DNA of 64,000 nt from an uncultured Anaeroplasma sp. Lineage in GTDB: Bacteria; Bacillota_I; Bacilli_A; Acholeplasmatales; Anaeroplasmataceae. This document shows positions 1 to 10,440 of this stretch, one piece after another. The notes beneath the pieces were generated by a model. The model searched no databases. It was not told the DNA's origin and saw only the letters and a list, made by a program, of their open reading frames with translations. The DNA is taken from positions 1-64,000 of the forward strand of contig CAKQBG010000001.1 in assembly GCA_934216145.1 (NCBI GenBank). Reading direction: 5' to 3'. The stretch's first letter is position 1, and every line of letters starts with the position of its first letter. The translations under genes were made by a program, and so were the position numbers.

Positions 1-26
1 ATATACAATACTTTTATAAAAATTAA

Positions 27-47
27 GTAGTAACTTTGCATTACTAC
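27..47 (-). terminator. Terminator after pdp
   Basis: Seven-base stem GTAGTAA/TTACTAC around a 7-nt loop, followed on the minus strand by a T-rich run (TTAATTTTT). It lies just past the pdp stop codon and looks like its intrinsic terminator. Nothing else is visible in the first 72 bases. Confidence 0.6.
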
Positions 48-72
48 ATAATTTTTTGACTTTGCGAAAGCC

Positions 73-1365
73 CTATACTTTTATAATAAGTTTTGGGATA
101 ATTTGCTCTGTTGAGAAGCTATAAGCACTTAAAATAGTATCACGAACTGAGGAAATATCCTCCTTATTAGAATAAATTGTCGCAATAATATCATTAGGAG
201 CTACCTTATCTCCAACCTTCTTATGTAATACAATACCAACACTATGATCAATTGAATCACTAATCTTTGCTCTACCTGCACCAAGCATCATTGCAGAATA
301 GCCAATTTCAAGGGCATTAATATGATTAACATATCCTTCTTTATTTATACATACCTCATATGTATATTTAGCTTTAGTGAATTTATCAGGATTATAAATA
401 TATGATTCATCTCCACCTTGAGCTTTAACTAAAGCTGCAAAGGTATTTAATGCTTCCTTATTATCTATTTGTCTTTGACAAAGACTATATGCCTCTTCTA
501 AGCTATTAGCTTTATTTGCATCTAATATTAAATGAGAAGCAACCTCAAAGCAAAGCTCAGTAAAATCCTTTGGTCCATGACCATTTAAAGTATTAATAGC
601 CTCTATAACCTCAAGTGAATTACCAACCGCAAAGCCTAAAGGCTCATCCATATTAGTTAAAATTGCAGTCATATTCTTACCACAATTTTTACCAATTTGA
701 ACCATTAATTTAGCAAGCTTAGTAGCATCCTCCTCATTCTTCATGAATGCTCCACTACCAACCTTAACATCTAACACAATAGCATCACTTCCTGCTGCTA
801 ATTTCTTTGACATAATACTAGAAGCAATAAGTGGAATTGATTCAACAGTCGCAGTAACATCTCTTAATGAATATAGCTTCTTATCAGCAGGAGCTAAATC
901 ACTAGTTTGACCAATAATTGCTAGGCCAATATCATTTACCTGATTAATAAATTCCTCTTCAGTTAATGAAATATTATATCCAGGAATGGATTCAAGCTTA
1001 TCAAGAGTACCTCCTGTATGACCTAATCCTCTACCACTCATTTTCGCAAATTTAATACCAAGTGATGCTACTAATGGGGCAACAACTAATGATGTTTTAT
1101 CTCCTACACCACCAGTAGAATGCTTATCAACCTTTACACCTTTTATTCTAGACAAATCTAAAATGTCACCACTATTAAGCATTGCCTTAGTAAAAAGAGT
1201 AGCCTCTTTATCAGTCATTCCCCTAAAGTAAACAGCCATTGTAAAAGCAGACATTTGATAATTCTCAATTTCGCCTTTAGTATAGCCATTAATAAGAAAA
1301 TTAATTTCTTCTTCTGATAGCTCAAGACCATTTCTCTTTTTCATTATAATATCAACTGCACGCAA
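73..1365 (-). CDS. pdp: Pyrimidine-nucleoside phosphorylase
   Basis: Phosphorolyses uridine, thymidine and deoxyuridine to the base and (deoxy)ribose-1-phosphate in cytoplasmic nucleoside salvage. The 430-residue length is normal for the family. The phosphate/nucleoside signature DKHSTGGVGDK is at residues 80-90, followed by KMSGRGLGHTGGTLDKLE at about 108-125 and a Lys-rich loop SIMSKKLAAGSDAIVLD at about 185-200. I place the start at a TTG 8 nt after AAGGAG, giving an N-terminus (M)RAVDII that matches the Bacillus Pdp start. A GTG three codons upstream overlaps the Shine-Dalgarno and is unlikely. The family also contains the closely related thymidine phosphorylase DeoA; length and motifs fit Pdp best. 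It is the last gene before a terminator, 12 nt after pheA. Confidence 0.93.
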   Translation of the reverse strand: MRAVDIIMKKRNGLELSEEEINFLINGYTKGEIENYQMSAFTMAVYFRGMTDKEATLFTKAMLNSGDILDLSRIKGVKVDKHSTGGVGDKTSLVVAPLVASLGIKFAKMSGRGLGHTGGTLDKLESIPGYNISLTEEEFINQVNDIGLAIIGQTSDLAPADKKLYSLRDVTATVESIPLIASSIMSKKLAAGSDAIVLDVKVGSGAFMKNEEDATKLAKLMVQIGKNCGKNMTAILTNMDEPLGFAVGNSLEVIEAINTLNGHGPKDFTELCFEVASHLILDANKANSLEEAYSLCQRQIDNKEALNTFAALVKAQGGDESYIYNPDKFTKAKYTYEVCINKEGYVNHINALEIGYSAMMLGAGRAKISDSIDHSVGIVLHKKVGDKVAPNDIIATIYSNKEDISSVRDTILSAYSFSTEQIIPKLIIKV

Positions 1366-1377
1366 AAAAATCACTCC

Positions 1378-2199
1378 TTAAATACTATCATAAATTCCAA
1401 GTATAACTACATTAGAATTATTATTCTTTTCAATATTACTTTTAACACTATTTAATGAAATTAAATTCTTACTATTAATACTACATTCAACATAAAACTT
1501 ATATTTACCCATTTCAGTTTTTAGTGGTCGAGACATAATAGATTTCAAATTTATATTAGCCTCATGAAATTGCTTTAAAATATCATATAAAATACCTGGT
1601 CTATCCTCATAGGCCTCTATTACAATAGAAGCCTCTAAATTATTAGATTCAGGTAGACTATGTCGATCGTTAGAAATAACAACAAAGCGTGTTTCATTAT
1701 TTCTTGAATCAGCTATATGAGCTTTAGTAATATTAAATTTATATCTATTAATCAAATGCATTGGAATAATAGCTCCATAACTACTATCACTTTTATTAAG
1801 CAAATTTAGACTTTCGACATTACTTTCAGTAGTACAAATAGAAAAGCCATTTTCAGTAATAAAATCTAAGCATTGTCCATATGCCTTAAACTGGCAATAA
1901 CAAGTCTTTACCTCATTTATACTATTAGCATTTGAAACAAAAGCGAAATCAATATCAAGCTTAAGCTGTCTATTAATCCAATATTGATTAGCTATAATTT
2001 GATCTAATCCCTCAACAACAAAGCCATCAAGAGTATTCTCAAAAGGAATAATAGCTAAATCATTTTCCTTTAGTCCCTGAGCGGTTTTAATAATGCTTGG
2101 ATAATAATTAATTTCATAATCTAATCTACCATTAATATAATTATGACAAGCAATATCACAATAAGTACCCTTAGGCCCTAAAACTGCTATTTTTTTCAT
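1378..2199 (-). CDS. pheA: Prephenate dehydratase
   Basis: Converts prephenate to phenylpyruvate in phenylalanine synthesis. The 273 residues hold an N-terminal prephenate dehydratase domain (about 1-175), with GPKGTYCD at 8-15, PFENTLDGFVVEGLD near 50 and the catalytic-type TRF motif near 170. A C-terminal ACT regulatory domain follows (about 190-270), with the RPGIL and SRP elements that bind Phe in relatives. It is a monofunctional enzyme with no chorismate mutase domain. I choose the ATG at 2199 (MKKIAVLGPKG), with GAAGG upstream; an ATG five codons earlier has no good ribosome site. Its start lies inside the 3' end of the peptidase E-like gene (29-nt overlap), so the two are translationally linked. 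aroQ and aroK sit elsewhere in this window, so at least part of the aromatic pathway is present. Confidence 0.92.
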   Translation of the reverse strand: MKKIAVLGPKGTYCDIACHNYINGRLDYEINYYPSIIKTAQGLKENDLAIIPFENTLDGFVVEGLDQIIANQYWINRQLKLDIDFAFVSNANSINEVKTCYCQFKAYGQCLDFITENGFSICTTESNVESLNLLNKSDSSYGAIIPMHLINRYKFNITKAHIADSRNNETRFVVISNDRHSLPESNNLEASIVIEAYEDRPGILYDILKQFHEANINLKSIMSRPLKTEMGKYKFYVECSINSKNLISLNSVKSNIEKNNNSNVVILGIYDSI

Positions 2200-2887
2200 A
2201 CATAATACCTTCATATAGTGGAATCATTTGATAGTTCTTATCCTTATCAAACAAATATACACTATTCTTTTTTTCTTCCTTTACAACATAAAAATTGTTA
2301 TTATCAATAATTAAACAACAATCCTCTTCTATACCAAATGCGTCAAATTGATACTTTAAAACCTCATCATTATAAATTATTAAATCTTCATTTTGATAAT
2401 GAGGACAAATACCAATATTAAGTAAACCTAAGCATTCAACCATCTTATAATTATAGTTATGAAAATTATCAGAAAACATATCCTTATCACCCATGCTAAC
2501 TTTAGTATAAAGCATCGCACCAGCACTCGATCCAGCATAAATAATATCATCATTCATATGCTTAATTAAAATTTTATCAAGTCCATTTTCCTTAAAAATT
2601 CTAACTAAATCATCACATGAACCTCCACCAATATATAAAATATCGCTCTTGGTTAAAAGTGAATCAAAGCTTAATATATTATCATTATTTAAATCAATAA
2701 TATCAACATTAATTCCCTTCATTAATTCATGAAATTTATTAATAGATTTAGTATAATCATTTACAGCATAAGGACAATACAAAACCACTGGTTTATCCTT
2801 TTTTGTTAAGTCAACAAGATATCTTTCTATTTTATTTTTAATAATACTAGAATTTACTTTACCACCAATTAACGCATATTTTGCCAT
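2171..2887 (-). CDS. Peptidase E-like (family S51) protein
   Basis: A 238-residue cytoplasmic protein of the peptidase E/cyanophycinase class I glutamine amidotransferase-like fold. The nucleophile elbow GSSAGA is at 119-124 with Ser121 as predicted nucleophile, and the preceding glycine-rich strand YIGGGS is at 85-90. Known PepE enzymes cleave Asp-X dipeptides; that specificity is inferred here and not visible. It overlaps pheA by 29 nt and lies 2 nt downstream of trmB, so it is part of a housekeeping run trmB-pepE-pheA-pdp. Nothing in the sequence connects it with its neighbours functionally. Confidence 0.8.
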   Translation of the reverse strand: MAKYALIGGKVNSSIIKNKIERYLVDLTKKDKPVVLYCPYAVNDYTKSINKFHELMKGINVDIIDLNNDNILSFDSLLTKSDILYIGGGSCDDLVRIFKENGLDKILIKHMNDDIIYAGSSAGAMLYTKVSMGDKDMFSDNFHNYNYKMVECLGLLNIGICPHYQNEDLIIYNDEVLKYQFDAFGIEEDCCLIIDNNNFYVVKEEKKNSVYLFDKDKNYQMIPLYEGIMYEKNSSFRA

Positions 2888-2889
2888 AA

Positions 2890-3537
2890 TTAATCTCTTT
2901 TCCTAGCCTCAAGACGATAAATAGGGCCTAATTTCGACCATTTATCTTCAAATTCTGTTGTTATATTATCAGGATATTTCTCTATATCCTTATGTAAATC
3001 TAACGAAATATTAGATAAAGAAAAATTTTTTTCATTAAATGATTCTAAAGAAAACTCAAATAAGCCTCTATTATCAGTTTTTTGGAATATTTCTCCCTTT
3101 GGTACTAATATATCCTTATATTTATCTAAAAATAGCTTAGATGTTAATCTTCTTTTAGCATGATGATTTTTAGGCCATGGGTCTGAGAAATTTAAATAAA
3201 TTCTAGTAACCTCACCATTAATAAAATAATTAGTAATCTCAGCTGCATCCATTACACATAGCTTTAAATTAGATGGTTTTACCTCTAAAGTCTTTTCTAA
3301 TATTCTAAGTAAAACTGAATCATATTTTTCTATTGCAATATAATTAATATCTGGGTTTCTTTTAGAAAGCTCAATCATAAATTGACCCTTACCACAGCCA
3401 ATTTCAATATGTATAGGATTATCATTTCCAAACAATTCCTTCCATTTACCCTTATAGGCCTCTGGATTAGGAATATAATAGGGATTATTATCCTGAATTA
3501 ATCTTTCAGGTGCATTTTTAATTTTTCTTAATCTCAT
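2890..3537 (-). CDS. trmB: tRNA (guanine-N7)-methyltransferase
   Basis: Methylates N7 of G46 in the tRNA variable loop using S-adenosylmethionine. The 215 residues carry the SAM-binding motif IEIGCGKGQF at about 44-53 and the family-specific NFSDPWPKNHHAKRR at about 116-130, with the basic HHAKRR stretch that contacts tRNA. Length and motif order are those of the bacterial single-subunit TrmB. It starts 1 nt inside the end of pepV, so the two are co-transcribed. Confidence 0.95.
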   Translation of the reverse strand: MRLRKIKNAPERLIQDNNPYYIPNPEAYKGKWKELFGNDNPIHIEIGCGKGQFMIELSKRNPDINYIAIEKYDSVLLRILEKTLEVKPSNLKLCVMDAAEITNYFINGEVTRIYLNFSDPWPKNHHAKRRLTSKLFLDKYKDILVPKGEIFQKTDNRGLFEFSLESFNEKNFSLSNISLDLHKDIEKYPDNITTEFEDKWSKLGPIYRLEARKRD

Positions 3538-4886
3538 TACTTTGTTAATTCGTAAATTGCCTTTGTATATATTTCAATAGCTGTAAAGAAATCCTCTAAA
3601 TACATATATTCATTGGCAATATGACAAACATCCTCTCTTCCTACTAATGTTGGACCATAAGCAACTGCTGTACCTATTTCTCTAGCATAAGTACCACCAC
3701 CAATTGTAAATGGCTTAGTTTCATAATCATTAGTAACCTCACTATAAATAGACATTAATGTTTTAACTAATGCTCCGTTTGGATTAACATAATGACGTAA
3801 TGATTTACTAATAACCTCATAGCTATATCCATATTTAGATGTAGCCTCAGTTACTTTTTTATCGATAACGTCAAACTGAGAATCAAGGGGAACACGGCAA
3901 TTAATACCAATTGTAAATTCATTATTTCGAGTATTACATAAAGCGAAATTACATGTTAAATCCTTCATTTCCTCATCATAAACATCAATTCCAAGTTTCT
4001 TACCTCTTGTATCAAATAAGAAATATTCATTAACGAATTTGGCAAGCTTTGAATTACTATATTTATTTAAGAAATCAAATAATATATAGCAAGCATTAAC
4101 ACCCTTTTCAGGACACATTGCATGAGCAGCCTTACCATATGCTATATAATAATTATCTTTTATTTCACCCTTATAATTATTTTCCTTTAAATAGTTTAAA
4201 TATTCCTTTGTTAAATCAATATTAAGCTTACATTTTGCACTAGAAGGTACAATATTATATCTTTCACCACAAGAAAATTCAGTTATAATATCGTTATCAA
4301 GACTTCCCTTAATATCAAAGCTAATCATTCCCTTTTCACCAAAAATAACAGGGAATTCAGCATCAGGAGAGAATCCTAATGTAGGCTTTTCCTCCTTCTC
4401 TAAATAACGCTCAAGACATCTACTGCCTGACTCCTCATCACATCCAGCAATTAATCTTACACGTTTATTAGGCTTAAATCCATTATCCTTTAATATTTTC
4501 ATCGCAATATATGAAGCAACAAGAGGTCCCTTATCATCAAGTACACCTCTTGCGTACATTCTATCACCCTTAAATGTTAATGAGAATGGATAGCTATCCC
4601 ACTCCTCCTTAACTACAGGTACTACATCTAAATGAGCTAAAATACCTAAAATTTCATCACCACTACCAAATTCAATATGGCCAGCATAATTATCAACGTT
4701 CTTTGTGATAAAGCCATCATTATTTGCTTTATTTAACAATGTATCTAATGCTCTTTTGGCCTCAAGACCAAATGGAGCATCTGTATTAGGCTTATATTCA
4801 TCTAATACTGATTCGCATGAAACTAAATCAGCTAAAATTTTAAAAGCTTCATCTTTATAATCTTCAATTATTTTTTTAATATCCAT
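3537..4886 (-). CDS. pepV: Dipeptidase PepV (M20 family)
   Basis: Zinc-dependent cytoplasmic dipeptidase of the M20A family that finishes peptide degradation. In 449 residues, AHLDVVP at 84-90 supplies the first metal-binding His and Asp, DDKG at 117-120 the bridging Asp, and GCDEESGS near 148-155 the catalytic/metal Glu pair. The lid domain lies roughly at 185-340. Length matches lactobacillal PepV. It shares one base with trmB downstream. Upstream, the ptsH terminator separates it from HPr, so transcription probably starts in the 60-nt gap at 4887-4945. Confidence 0.92.
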   Translation of the reverse strand: MDIKKIIEDYKDEAFKILADLVSCESVLDEYKPNTDAPFGLEAKRALDTLLNKANNDGFITKNVDNYAGHIEFGSGDEILGILAHLDVVPVVKEEWDSYPFSLTFKGDRMYARGVLDDKGPLVASYIAMKILKDNGFKPNKRVRLIAGCDEESGSRCLERYLEKEEKPTLGFSPDAEFPVIFGEKGMISFDIKGSLDNDIITEFSCGERYNIVPSSAKCKLNIDLTKEYLNYLKENNYKGEIKDNYYIAYGKAAHAMCPEKGVNACYILFDFLNKYSNSKLAKFVNEYFLFDTRGKKLGIDVYDEEMKDLTCNFALCNTRNNEFTIGINCRVPLDSQFDVIDKKVTEATSKYGYSYEVISKSLRHYVNPNGALVKTLMSIYSEVTNDYETKPFTIGGGTYAREIGTAVAYGPTLVGREDVCHIANEYMYLEDFFTAIEIYTKAIYELTK

Positions 4887-4908
4887 ATTTTTCTCTCCTT
4901 AAAAAAAC

Positions 4909-4934
4909 AAAATAAATCAATAATGATTTATTTT
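4909..4934 (-). terminator. Terminator after ptsH
   Basis: A perfect 11-bp stem AAAATAAATCA/TGATTTATTTT with a 4-nt loop, followed on the minus strand by G and a run of Ts. It lies between ptsH and pepV and should end the ptsH transcript. Confidence 0.7.
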
Positions 4935-4945
4935 GCCATTTTTCA

Positions 4946-5218
4946 TTATATTTCTTTTCCTAATCCTAATAATAGAATTTGCTTTTTAATACCTTCAAGA
5001 GCTTCATGCTCATCTACTCCATTTGCGACAACATCAATTGTTACACCTGTATAGATACCTAAAGACATAACTCCCATAATAGATTTAAAGTCAACTGTCT
5101 TTCTTAAAGCCTGAAGAGATATATCAGACTTATACTTCATTGCCTCATTAACTAATGTTGTTGCAGGTCGTGCATGAATACCATTCTCGTTAGTAATTTT
5201 AAATGACTTTCTTTCCAT
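4946..5218 (-). CDS. ptsH: Phosphocarrier protein HPr
   Basis: Ninety-residue histidine-containing carrier that passes phosphate from enzyme I to PTS EIIA domains. The active-site His15 sits in IHARPA. Ser46 in FKSIMGVMSLG is the HPr kinase/phosphorylase site, so HPr-Ser-P/CcpA-type carbon catabolite control is likely to operate. A strong ribosome site AGGAGGGG precedes the ATG. Unusually it is not followed by ptsI: a terminator follows, and the gene upstream (10 nt away) encodes a membrane-tethered EIIB-like protein. Enzyme I must be encoded elsewhere. Confidence 0.96.
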   Translation of the reverse strand: MERKSFKITNENGIHARPATTLVNEAMKYKSDISLQALRKTVDFKSIMGVMSLGIYTGVTIDVVANGVDEHEALEGIKKQILLLGLGKEI

Positions 5219-5228
5219 ATTACCCCTC

Positions 5229-5585
5229 CTATTTTATTCTTTTATCTAATTCTTTTTTAATTGTTTGTGAATCAGTTTTAAATAAAAGCTTAATACAATC
5301 TCCAGTAACAAAAACACCTGCTTGAGATAATTCCTTAAGTCCATCAAAATTGACAATATCTAAATTATTTATTTTAAGTCTTAATCTTCCATTTTCAACC
5401 TCAGTACTAGAAAGATTAGAGGCTCCTCCTAAAAGAGTAATGATATTTTCAATAAAATTATCATCAATCTTAACTTTTTTATTCTTATTTTTAAATACTA
5501 AAATCAATACTACTATAGCAATTAATGCTACCAAAGCCACACCAATTAGTATAAATAGTAAATAATTATTTGAAGAATTTGGCAT
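5229..5585 (-). CDS. Membrane-anchored EIIB-like protein lacking the active Cys
   Basis: A 118-residue protein with one N-terminal membrane segment (about 8-31) followed by a Lys-rich stretch. Its cytoplasmic domain (about 41-118) aligns without gaps to the glucose-family PTS EIIB domain: GG, then RLR, then GLKEL..AGV..TG, in the same spacing as PtsG. The position of the phosphorylated Cys (ten residues after the GG pair) is Glu64, so it cannot accept phosphate. I chose the ATG at 5585, preceded by GAGGTGG; an earlier in-frame start lies upstream of the -10 box and is unlikely. It heads an operon with ptsH. I infer a scaffold or sensor role near HPr or the sugar PTS. No described function is recognised. 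Confidence 0.7.
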   Translation of the reverse strand: MPNSSNNYLLFILIGVALVALIAIVVLILVFKNKNKKVKIDDNFIENIITLLGGASNLSSTEVENGRLRLKINNLDIVNFDGLKELSQAGVFVTGDCIKLLFKTDSQTIKKELDKRIK

Positions 5586-5597
5586 ATTCCACCTCAC

Positions 5598-5613
5598 AAG
5601 CGAAATTTCACTT
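5598..5613. promoter_or_regulatory. Inverted repeat at the ptsH operon start site
   Basis: The 16-bp sequence AAGCGAAATTTCACTT is palindromic except for one symmetrical pair. It lies directly downstream of the -10 box and covers the expected transcription start. An operator at this place would block initiation. The binding protein is unknown. Confidence 0.4.
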
Positions 5614-5615
5614 AT

Positions 5616-5644
5616 ATTATAATTTTTTTTTAGTTTTTTAGCAA
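5616..5644 (-). promoter_or_regulatory. Sigma-A-type promoter of the EIIB-like/ptsH operon
   Basis: On the minus strand TTGCTA (5639-5644), a 17-nt spacer and a perfect TATAAT (5616-5621). Transcription would begin near 5609, about 25 nt before the EIIB-like ATG. Confidence 0.6.
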
Positions 5645-5697
5645 GAAATATTATTGAAAATATTATGTCACATGTCATAAATTGAATAATTTTTTTG

Positions 5698-5706
5698 CAT
5701 ATTCTA
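5698..5706 (+). promoter_or_regulatory. Sporulation-sigma-like -10 box before the CotZ-like gene
   Basis: CATATTCTA matches the CATANNNTA -10 pattern of the mother-cell sigma factors (sigma-E/sigma-K). ATAAATT lies about 14 nt upstream where a sigma-E -35 would be. The box ends only 4 nt before the AGGAGG ribosome site, so a start at normal distance would fall inside that site. This weakens the call, although cotE in this window has the same arrangement. Confidence 0.35.
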
Positions 5707-5723
5707 TAGTAGGAGGTGAAAAA

Positions 5724-6131
5724 ATGGATGGATTAACAAATGATTTAGCATGTAGCTGTAACTATATAAAGGAAACAATAATGAAAATCGATAAGCTTCA
5801 AAAGGAAGCAATAGCTGATACTACCTATTATTGTGTAAGCTGTGAAACATCTCTTCTTTCAGCAACAAATAATACAATTCCCGTTTTATTTAATAGCTGT
5901 AGTGGTTCTGAATTAACTGGTAGTATTGGTTTAACTAATACAACTAAATACTTTAGAATAGAATCAATTAGATGTGGTCAATATATAACATTAAGGTTAT
6001 TAGAGGCAACCACTCAGGGCGAAGAAACAGTATTAACTGGTACTAATTATACAATGACTGTTGACCTAGATTGTATAAAATGCATTCAATGCCTTGAGCC
6101 AATTTCAATAGAGGTATGTACACAAAATTAA
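5724..6131 (+). CDS. CotY/CotZ-like cysteine-rich spore coat protein
   Basis: A 135-residue protein with ten cysteines (10, 12, 37, 40, 59, 84, 117, 120, 123, 132), several in CxC or CxxC pairs. It has the features of the CotY/CotZ family: a Cys-containing N-terminal helix, a TIPV strand near 51, a YFRIESIRCGQYITLRLLE block near 76-94 and a Cys-rich C-terminus. In Bacillus such proteins form disulfide-linked crust or exosporium lattices on the spore. The start is the ATG at 5724 after a perfect AGGAGGTG; earlier in-frame codons precede that ribosome site. The gene stands alone on the plus strand with its own terminators. The family assignment rests on cysteine pattern and motif resemblance and is moderately sure. 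Confidence 0.68.
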   Translation: MDGLTNDLACSCNYIKETIMKIDKLQKEAIADTTYYCVSCETSLLSATNNTIPVLFNSCSGSELTGSIGLTNTTKYFRIESIRCGQYITLRLLEATTQGEETVLTGTNYTMTVDLDCIKCIQCLEPISIEVCTQN

Positions 6132-6185
6132 AAAGGAGTCTAGCTCCTTTTAAATTCATTTATTATAAATGGGATTTTCCCATTT
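6131..6185. terminator. Two hairpins between the convergent CotZ-like and flavin reductase genes
   Basis: The first hairpin is AAAAGGAG/CTCCTTTT (6131-6151), which on the minus strand is followed by T-rich TTTTTAATTTT. The second is AAATGGGA/TCCCATTT (6167-6185), which on the plus strand runs into T-rich sequence. Together they can terminate both converging transcripts. Confidence 0.65.
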
Positions 6186-6186
6186 T

Positions 6187-6743
6187 TTATTTTTTTACTG
6201 AATATCCAAATTTACCTAATATTTCACCTAATGTAAAATATTCACCATGAGAATATACAATTAAGTCAGCCTTTGATAAATCGAATTTACCCTTTTCATC
6301 AAGTAAGGACTTGTCTATTGTAACACCCTTAACATCAGCAATAATCATATGATGGCTTCCTAAAGGTATTACCTGATTAACTGTACACTCAATATTAACA
6401 GGAGATTCCATAATACTTGGAGCTAAAACATATCTAGATTTTAGCTTTGTAAGCTTTAAATATTCGAATTTATCAATATCTCTACCACTTCTAACACCTG
6501 AAAAATCAGTCGCATAGGCTAAAGCCTTTGTTGTCAAATTAACAACAAAATCTTTATTTTTCATTATTAGCTCATATGAATATCTTTCAGGCCTAACTGA
6601 AATATATAGCATTGCGGGATTTGTACAAACAGTGCCAGTCCAAGCTACAGTAAATACGTTTGAATCATTCATATCACCTGTACTAACTAAAACAGCTGGT
6701 ACAGGGTATAGCATATTACCTGCCTTCCAATATTCCTTTTCCA

Positions 6744-6744
<1 letters not shown>
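6187..6744 (-). CDS. Flavin reductase-like FMN-binding protein
   Basis: A 185-residue protein of the flavin-reductase/split-barrel FMN-binding family. It opens with a YPVPAVLVST strand typical of this fold, then VAWTGTVCTNPAMLYISVRPERYS (in two strands) that lines the FMN site, and a DFVVNL strand. Members reduce flavins with NAD(P)H or carry FMN in other redox reactions; substrate cannot be told. It is the last gene of the ruvA operon, its ATG overlapping the tgt stop (TAATG). Confidence 0.82.
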
Positions 6745-8380
<1,636 letters not shown>

Positions 8381-8390
8381 ATAAGCCTCC

Positions 8391-9413
8391 TTATTTTATA
8401 AACATTGCATCTCCAAATGAAAAGAAACGATACTTCTTTTCAACAGCCTTTTTATAGCTATCTAAAATAAAGTCTTTTCCGGCAAATGCACTAACTAGCA
8501 TAATTAATGTAGATTTAGGCAAATGGAAATTAGTAATTTGAGCATCAATTGCCTTAAATTGATATCCAGGATAAATAAATATAGATGTATTTTGGCAGCA
8601 AGCCTTAAAGCCATTATCATAAGCTGACTCTAATGTTCTAGTAGAGGTTGTACCTACAGCAACAATTCTCTTATGATTCTTCTTAGCTAAATTCAATCTA
8701 TTTGCAGCATCCTCACTAATTTCATAATATTCTGAATGCATAACATGATTTGTTAAATCATCCTCATCAACTGGTCTAAATGTTCCAAGTCCAACATGTA
8801 ATGTTATATAAACAATCTCAACACCCTTATCCTCTAGTTTTTTTAAAAGCTCAGGTGTGAAATGTAATCCAGCAGTAGGAGCTGCAGCACTACCAGGATT
8901 TTTAGCATAAACAGTTTGATATCTATCTTTATCCTCTAGCTTTTCATGAATGTATGGTGGTAAAGGCATTTCTCCAAGCTTGTCAAGTATTTCTACTAAA
9001 ATACCATCATAAATAAGCTTAAACTCGCAAATACCCATATCCTCTTTTTTTATACATTCAGCCTTTAATAATCCGTCACCAAATGAAATAACGGAACCAA
9101 CCTTAACTCTTCTTTGAGGCTTAGCTAATGTTTGCCAAACATTATCCCCTAAATCCTTTAATAATAAAACTTCTATAACCGCATCAGTATCAACCTTATG
9201 TCCAATTAATCTAGCGGGAATAACCTTAGTATCATTTAGTACTAAAACATCATTATCTCCTAAATAATCTACAATATCACTAAAATGCTTATCTTCAGTT
9301 GTTTTTGTTTTTCTATCTAATACCATAAGTCTAGACTCACTTCTATTCTTAAGTGGAGTCTGAGCTATAAGCTCCTCTGGTAAATAATAGTCAAAATCAC
9401 TTGTCTTTATCAT
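8391..9413 (-). CDS. queA: S-adenosylmethionine:tRNA ribosyltransferase-isomerase
   Basis: Transfers the ribosyl group of S-adenosylmethionine to preQ1-modified tRNA, making epoxyqueuosine. The 340 residues match family length and include [14 protein letters not shown] at the start, [11 protein letters not shown], the [13 protein letters not shown] signature near 172-184 and a C-terminal [18 protein letters not shown]. Its ATG overlaps the ruvB stop by 4 nt. Confidence 0.97.
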   Translation of the reverse strand: MIKTSDFDYYLPEELIAQTPLKNRSESRLMVLDRKTKTTEDKHFSDIVDYLGDNDVLVLNDTKVIPARLIGHKVDTDAVIEVLLLKDLGDNVWQTLAKPQRRVKVGSVISFGDGLLKAECIKKEDMGICEFKLIYDGILVEILDKLGEMPLPPYIHEKLEDKDRYQTVYAKNPGSAAAPTAGLHFTPELLKKLEDKGVEIVYITLHVGLGTFRPVDEDDLTNHVMHSEYYEISEDAANRLNLAKKNHKRIVAVGTTSTRTLESAYDNGFKACCQNTSIFIYPGYQFKAIDAQITNFHLPKSTLIMLVSAFAGKDFILDSYKKAVEKKYRFFSFGDAMFIK

Positions 9414-10432
9414 TCGAATAACCCCTTATAATATTTGATACCTAAGGTATCATATGCCTTCTTTGTCGCAATTCTACCTCTACTACTACGCTTAATATAG
9501 CCCTCCTGTAATAAATAAGGCTCATATACATCCTCAATAGTAGAAACCTCTTCAGAAATAGTCGCAGCTAATGACTCAACACCAACTGGACCTCCCTTAA
9601 AGGTATTAATAATAGCCTTTAAATAATGATAATCAGTATAATCTAATCCATTATTATCAATTCCAAGCTTACCTAAAGCTTCCTTACAAACATCTATAGA
9701 AATAACTCCATTATTCTTAACATCCGCAAAATCTCTTACTCGTCTAAATAATCTATTCGCAATACGAGGAGTACCTCTACTTCTCTTAGCTAATTCTAAA
9801 GTAGCCTCTTCATCTATTTTAGTTTCATAAACCTTAGCTGTTCTTGTAATAATAAGCTTAAGCTCATCAATAGTATAATACTGAAGTCTTAAAATAACAC
9901 CAAATCTATCACGAAGTGGAGCAGATAAATCACCATATCTAGTAGTTGCGCCAACAAGAGTAAAAGGGGGCAAATCAACCCTAATACTTCTAGTTTGGCT
10001 ATCATGTCCAACCATAATATCTAATACATAATCCTCCATAGCGCTATATAGAACCTCTTCTACAAAGCGAGGAAGCCTATGAATCTCATCAATAAATAAA
10101 ACATCACCCTCATTTAGGGTTGATAAAACTGCAGCCAAATCCCCACTCTTTTCGATAGATGGACCTGAAATAACCTTCAGATTCACATTAAGCTCATTAG
10201 CGATAATTTGAGCTAATGTAGTCTTACCTAAACCTGGAGGTCCATATAATAAGCAATGATCTAAAGCCTCATTTCTCTTCTTACAGGCTTCTATATATAT
10301 AGAAAGCATCTCCTTAGATTCCTTTTGACCAATATATTCATTTAGCATCCTAGGACGCAATGAAAGAAGTGATTCATCATCACTTTTTTGCTCATTAGGA
10401 TCTACAATTCTATTTTCTATTTCCTCAGCCAT
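9410..10432 (-). CDS. ruvB: Holliday junction branch migration ATPase RuvB
   Basis: Hexameric AAA+ motor that with RuvA drives branch migration of Holliday junctions. It has [11 protein letters not shown] near the start, Walker [10 protein letters not shown], Walker B LFIDEIHR, sensor [18 protein letters not shown] with the arginine finger, and a C-terminal winged helix ([11 protein letters not shown]). Two adjacent ATGs exist; the second (10432) has the better distance from AGGTG, so I use it. The stop is TGA, which supports the standard bacterial code. Confidence 0.97.
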   Translation of the reverse strand: MAEEIENRIVDPNEQKSDDESLLSLRPRMLNEYIGQKESKEMLSIYIEACKKRNEALDHCLLYGPPGLGKTTLAQIIANELNVNLKVISGPSIEKSGDLAAVLSTLNEGDVLFIDEIHRLPRFVEEVLYSAMEDYVLDIMVGHDSQTRSIRVDLPPFTLVGATTRYGDLSAPLRDRFGVILRLQYYTIDELKLIITRTAKVYETKIDEEATLELAKRSRGTPRIANRLFRRVRDFADVKNNGVISIDVCKEALGKLGIDNNGLDYTDYHYLKAIINTFKGGPVGVESLAATISEEVSTIEDVYEPYLLQEGYIKRSSRGRIATKKAYDTLGIKYYKGLFE

Positions 10433-10440
10433 CATTTCAC

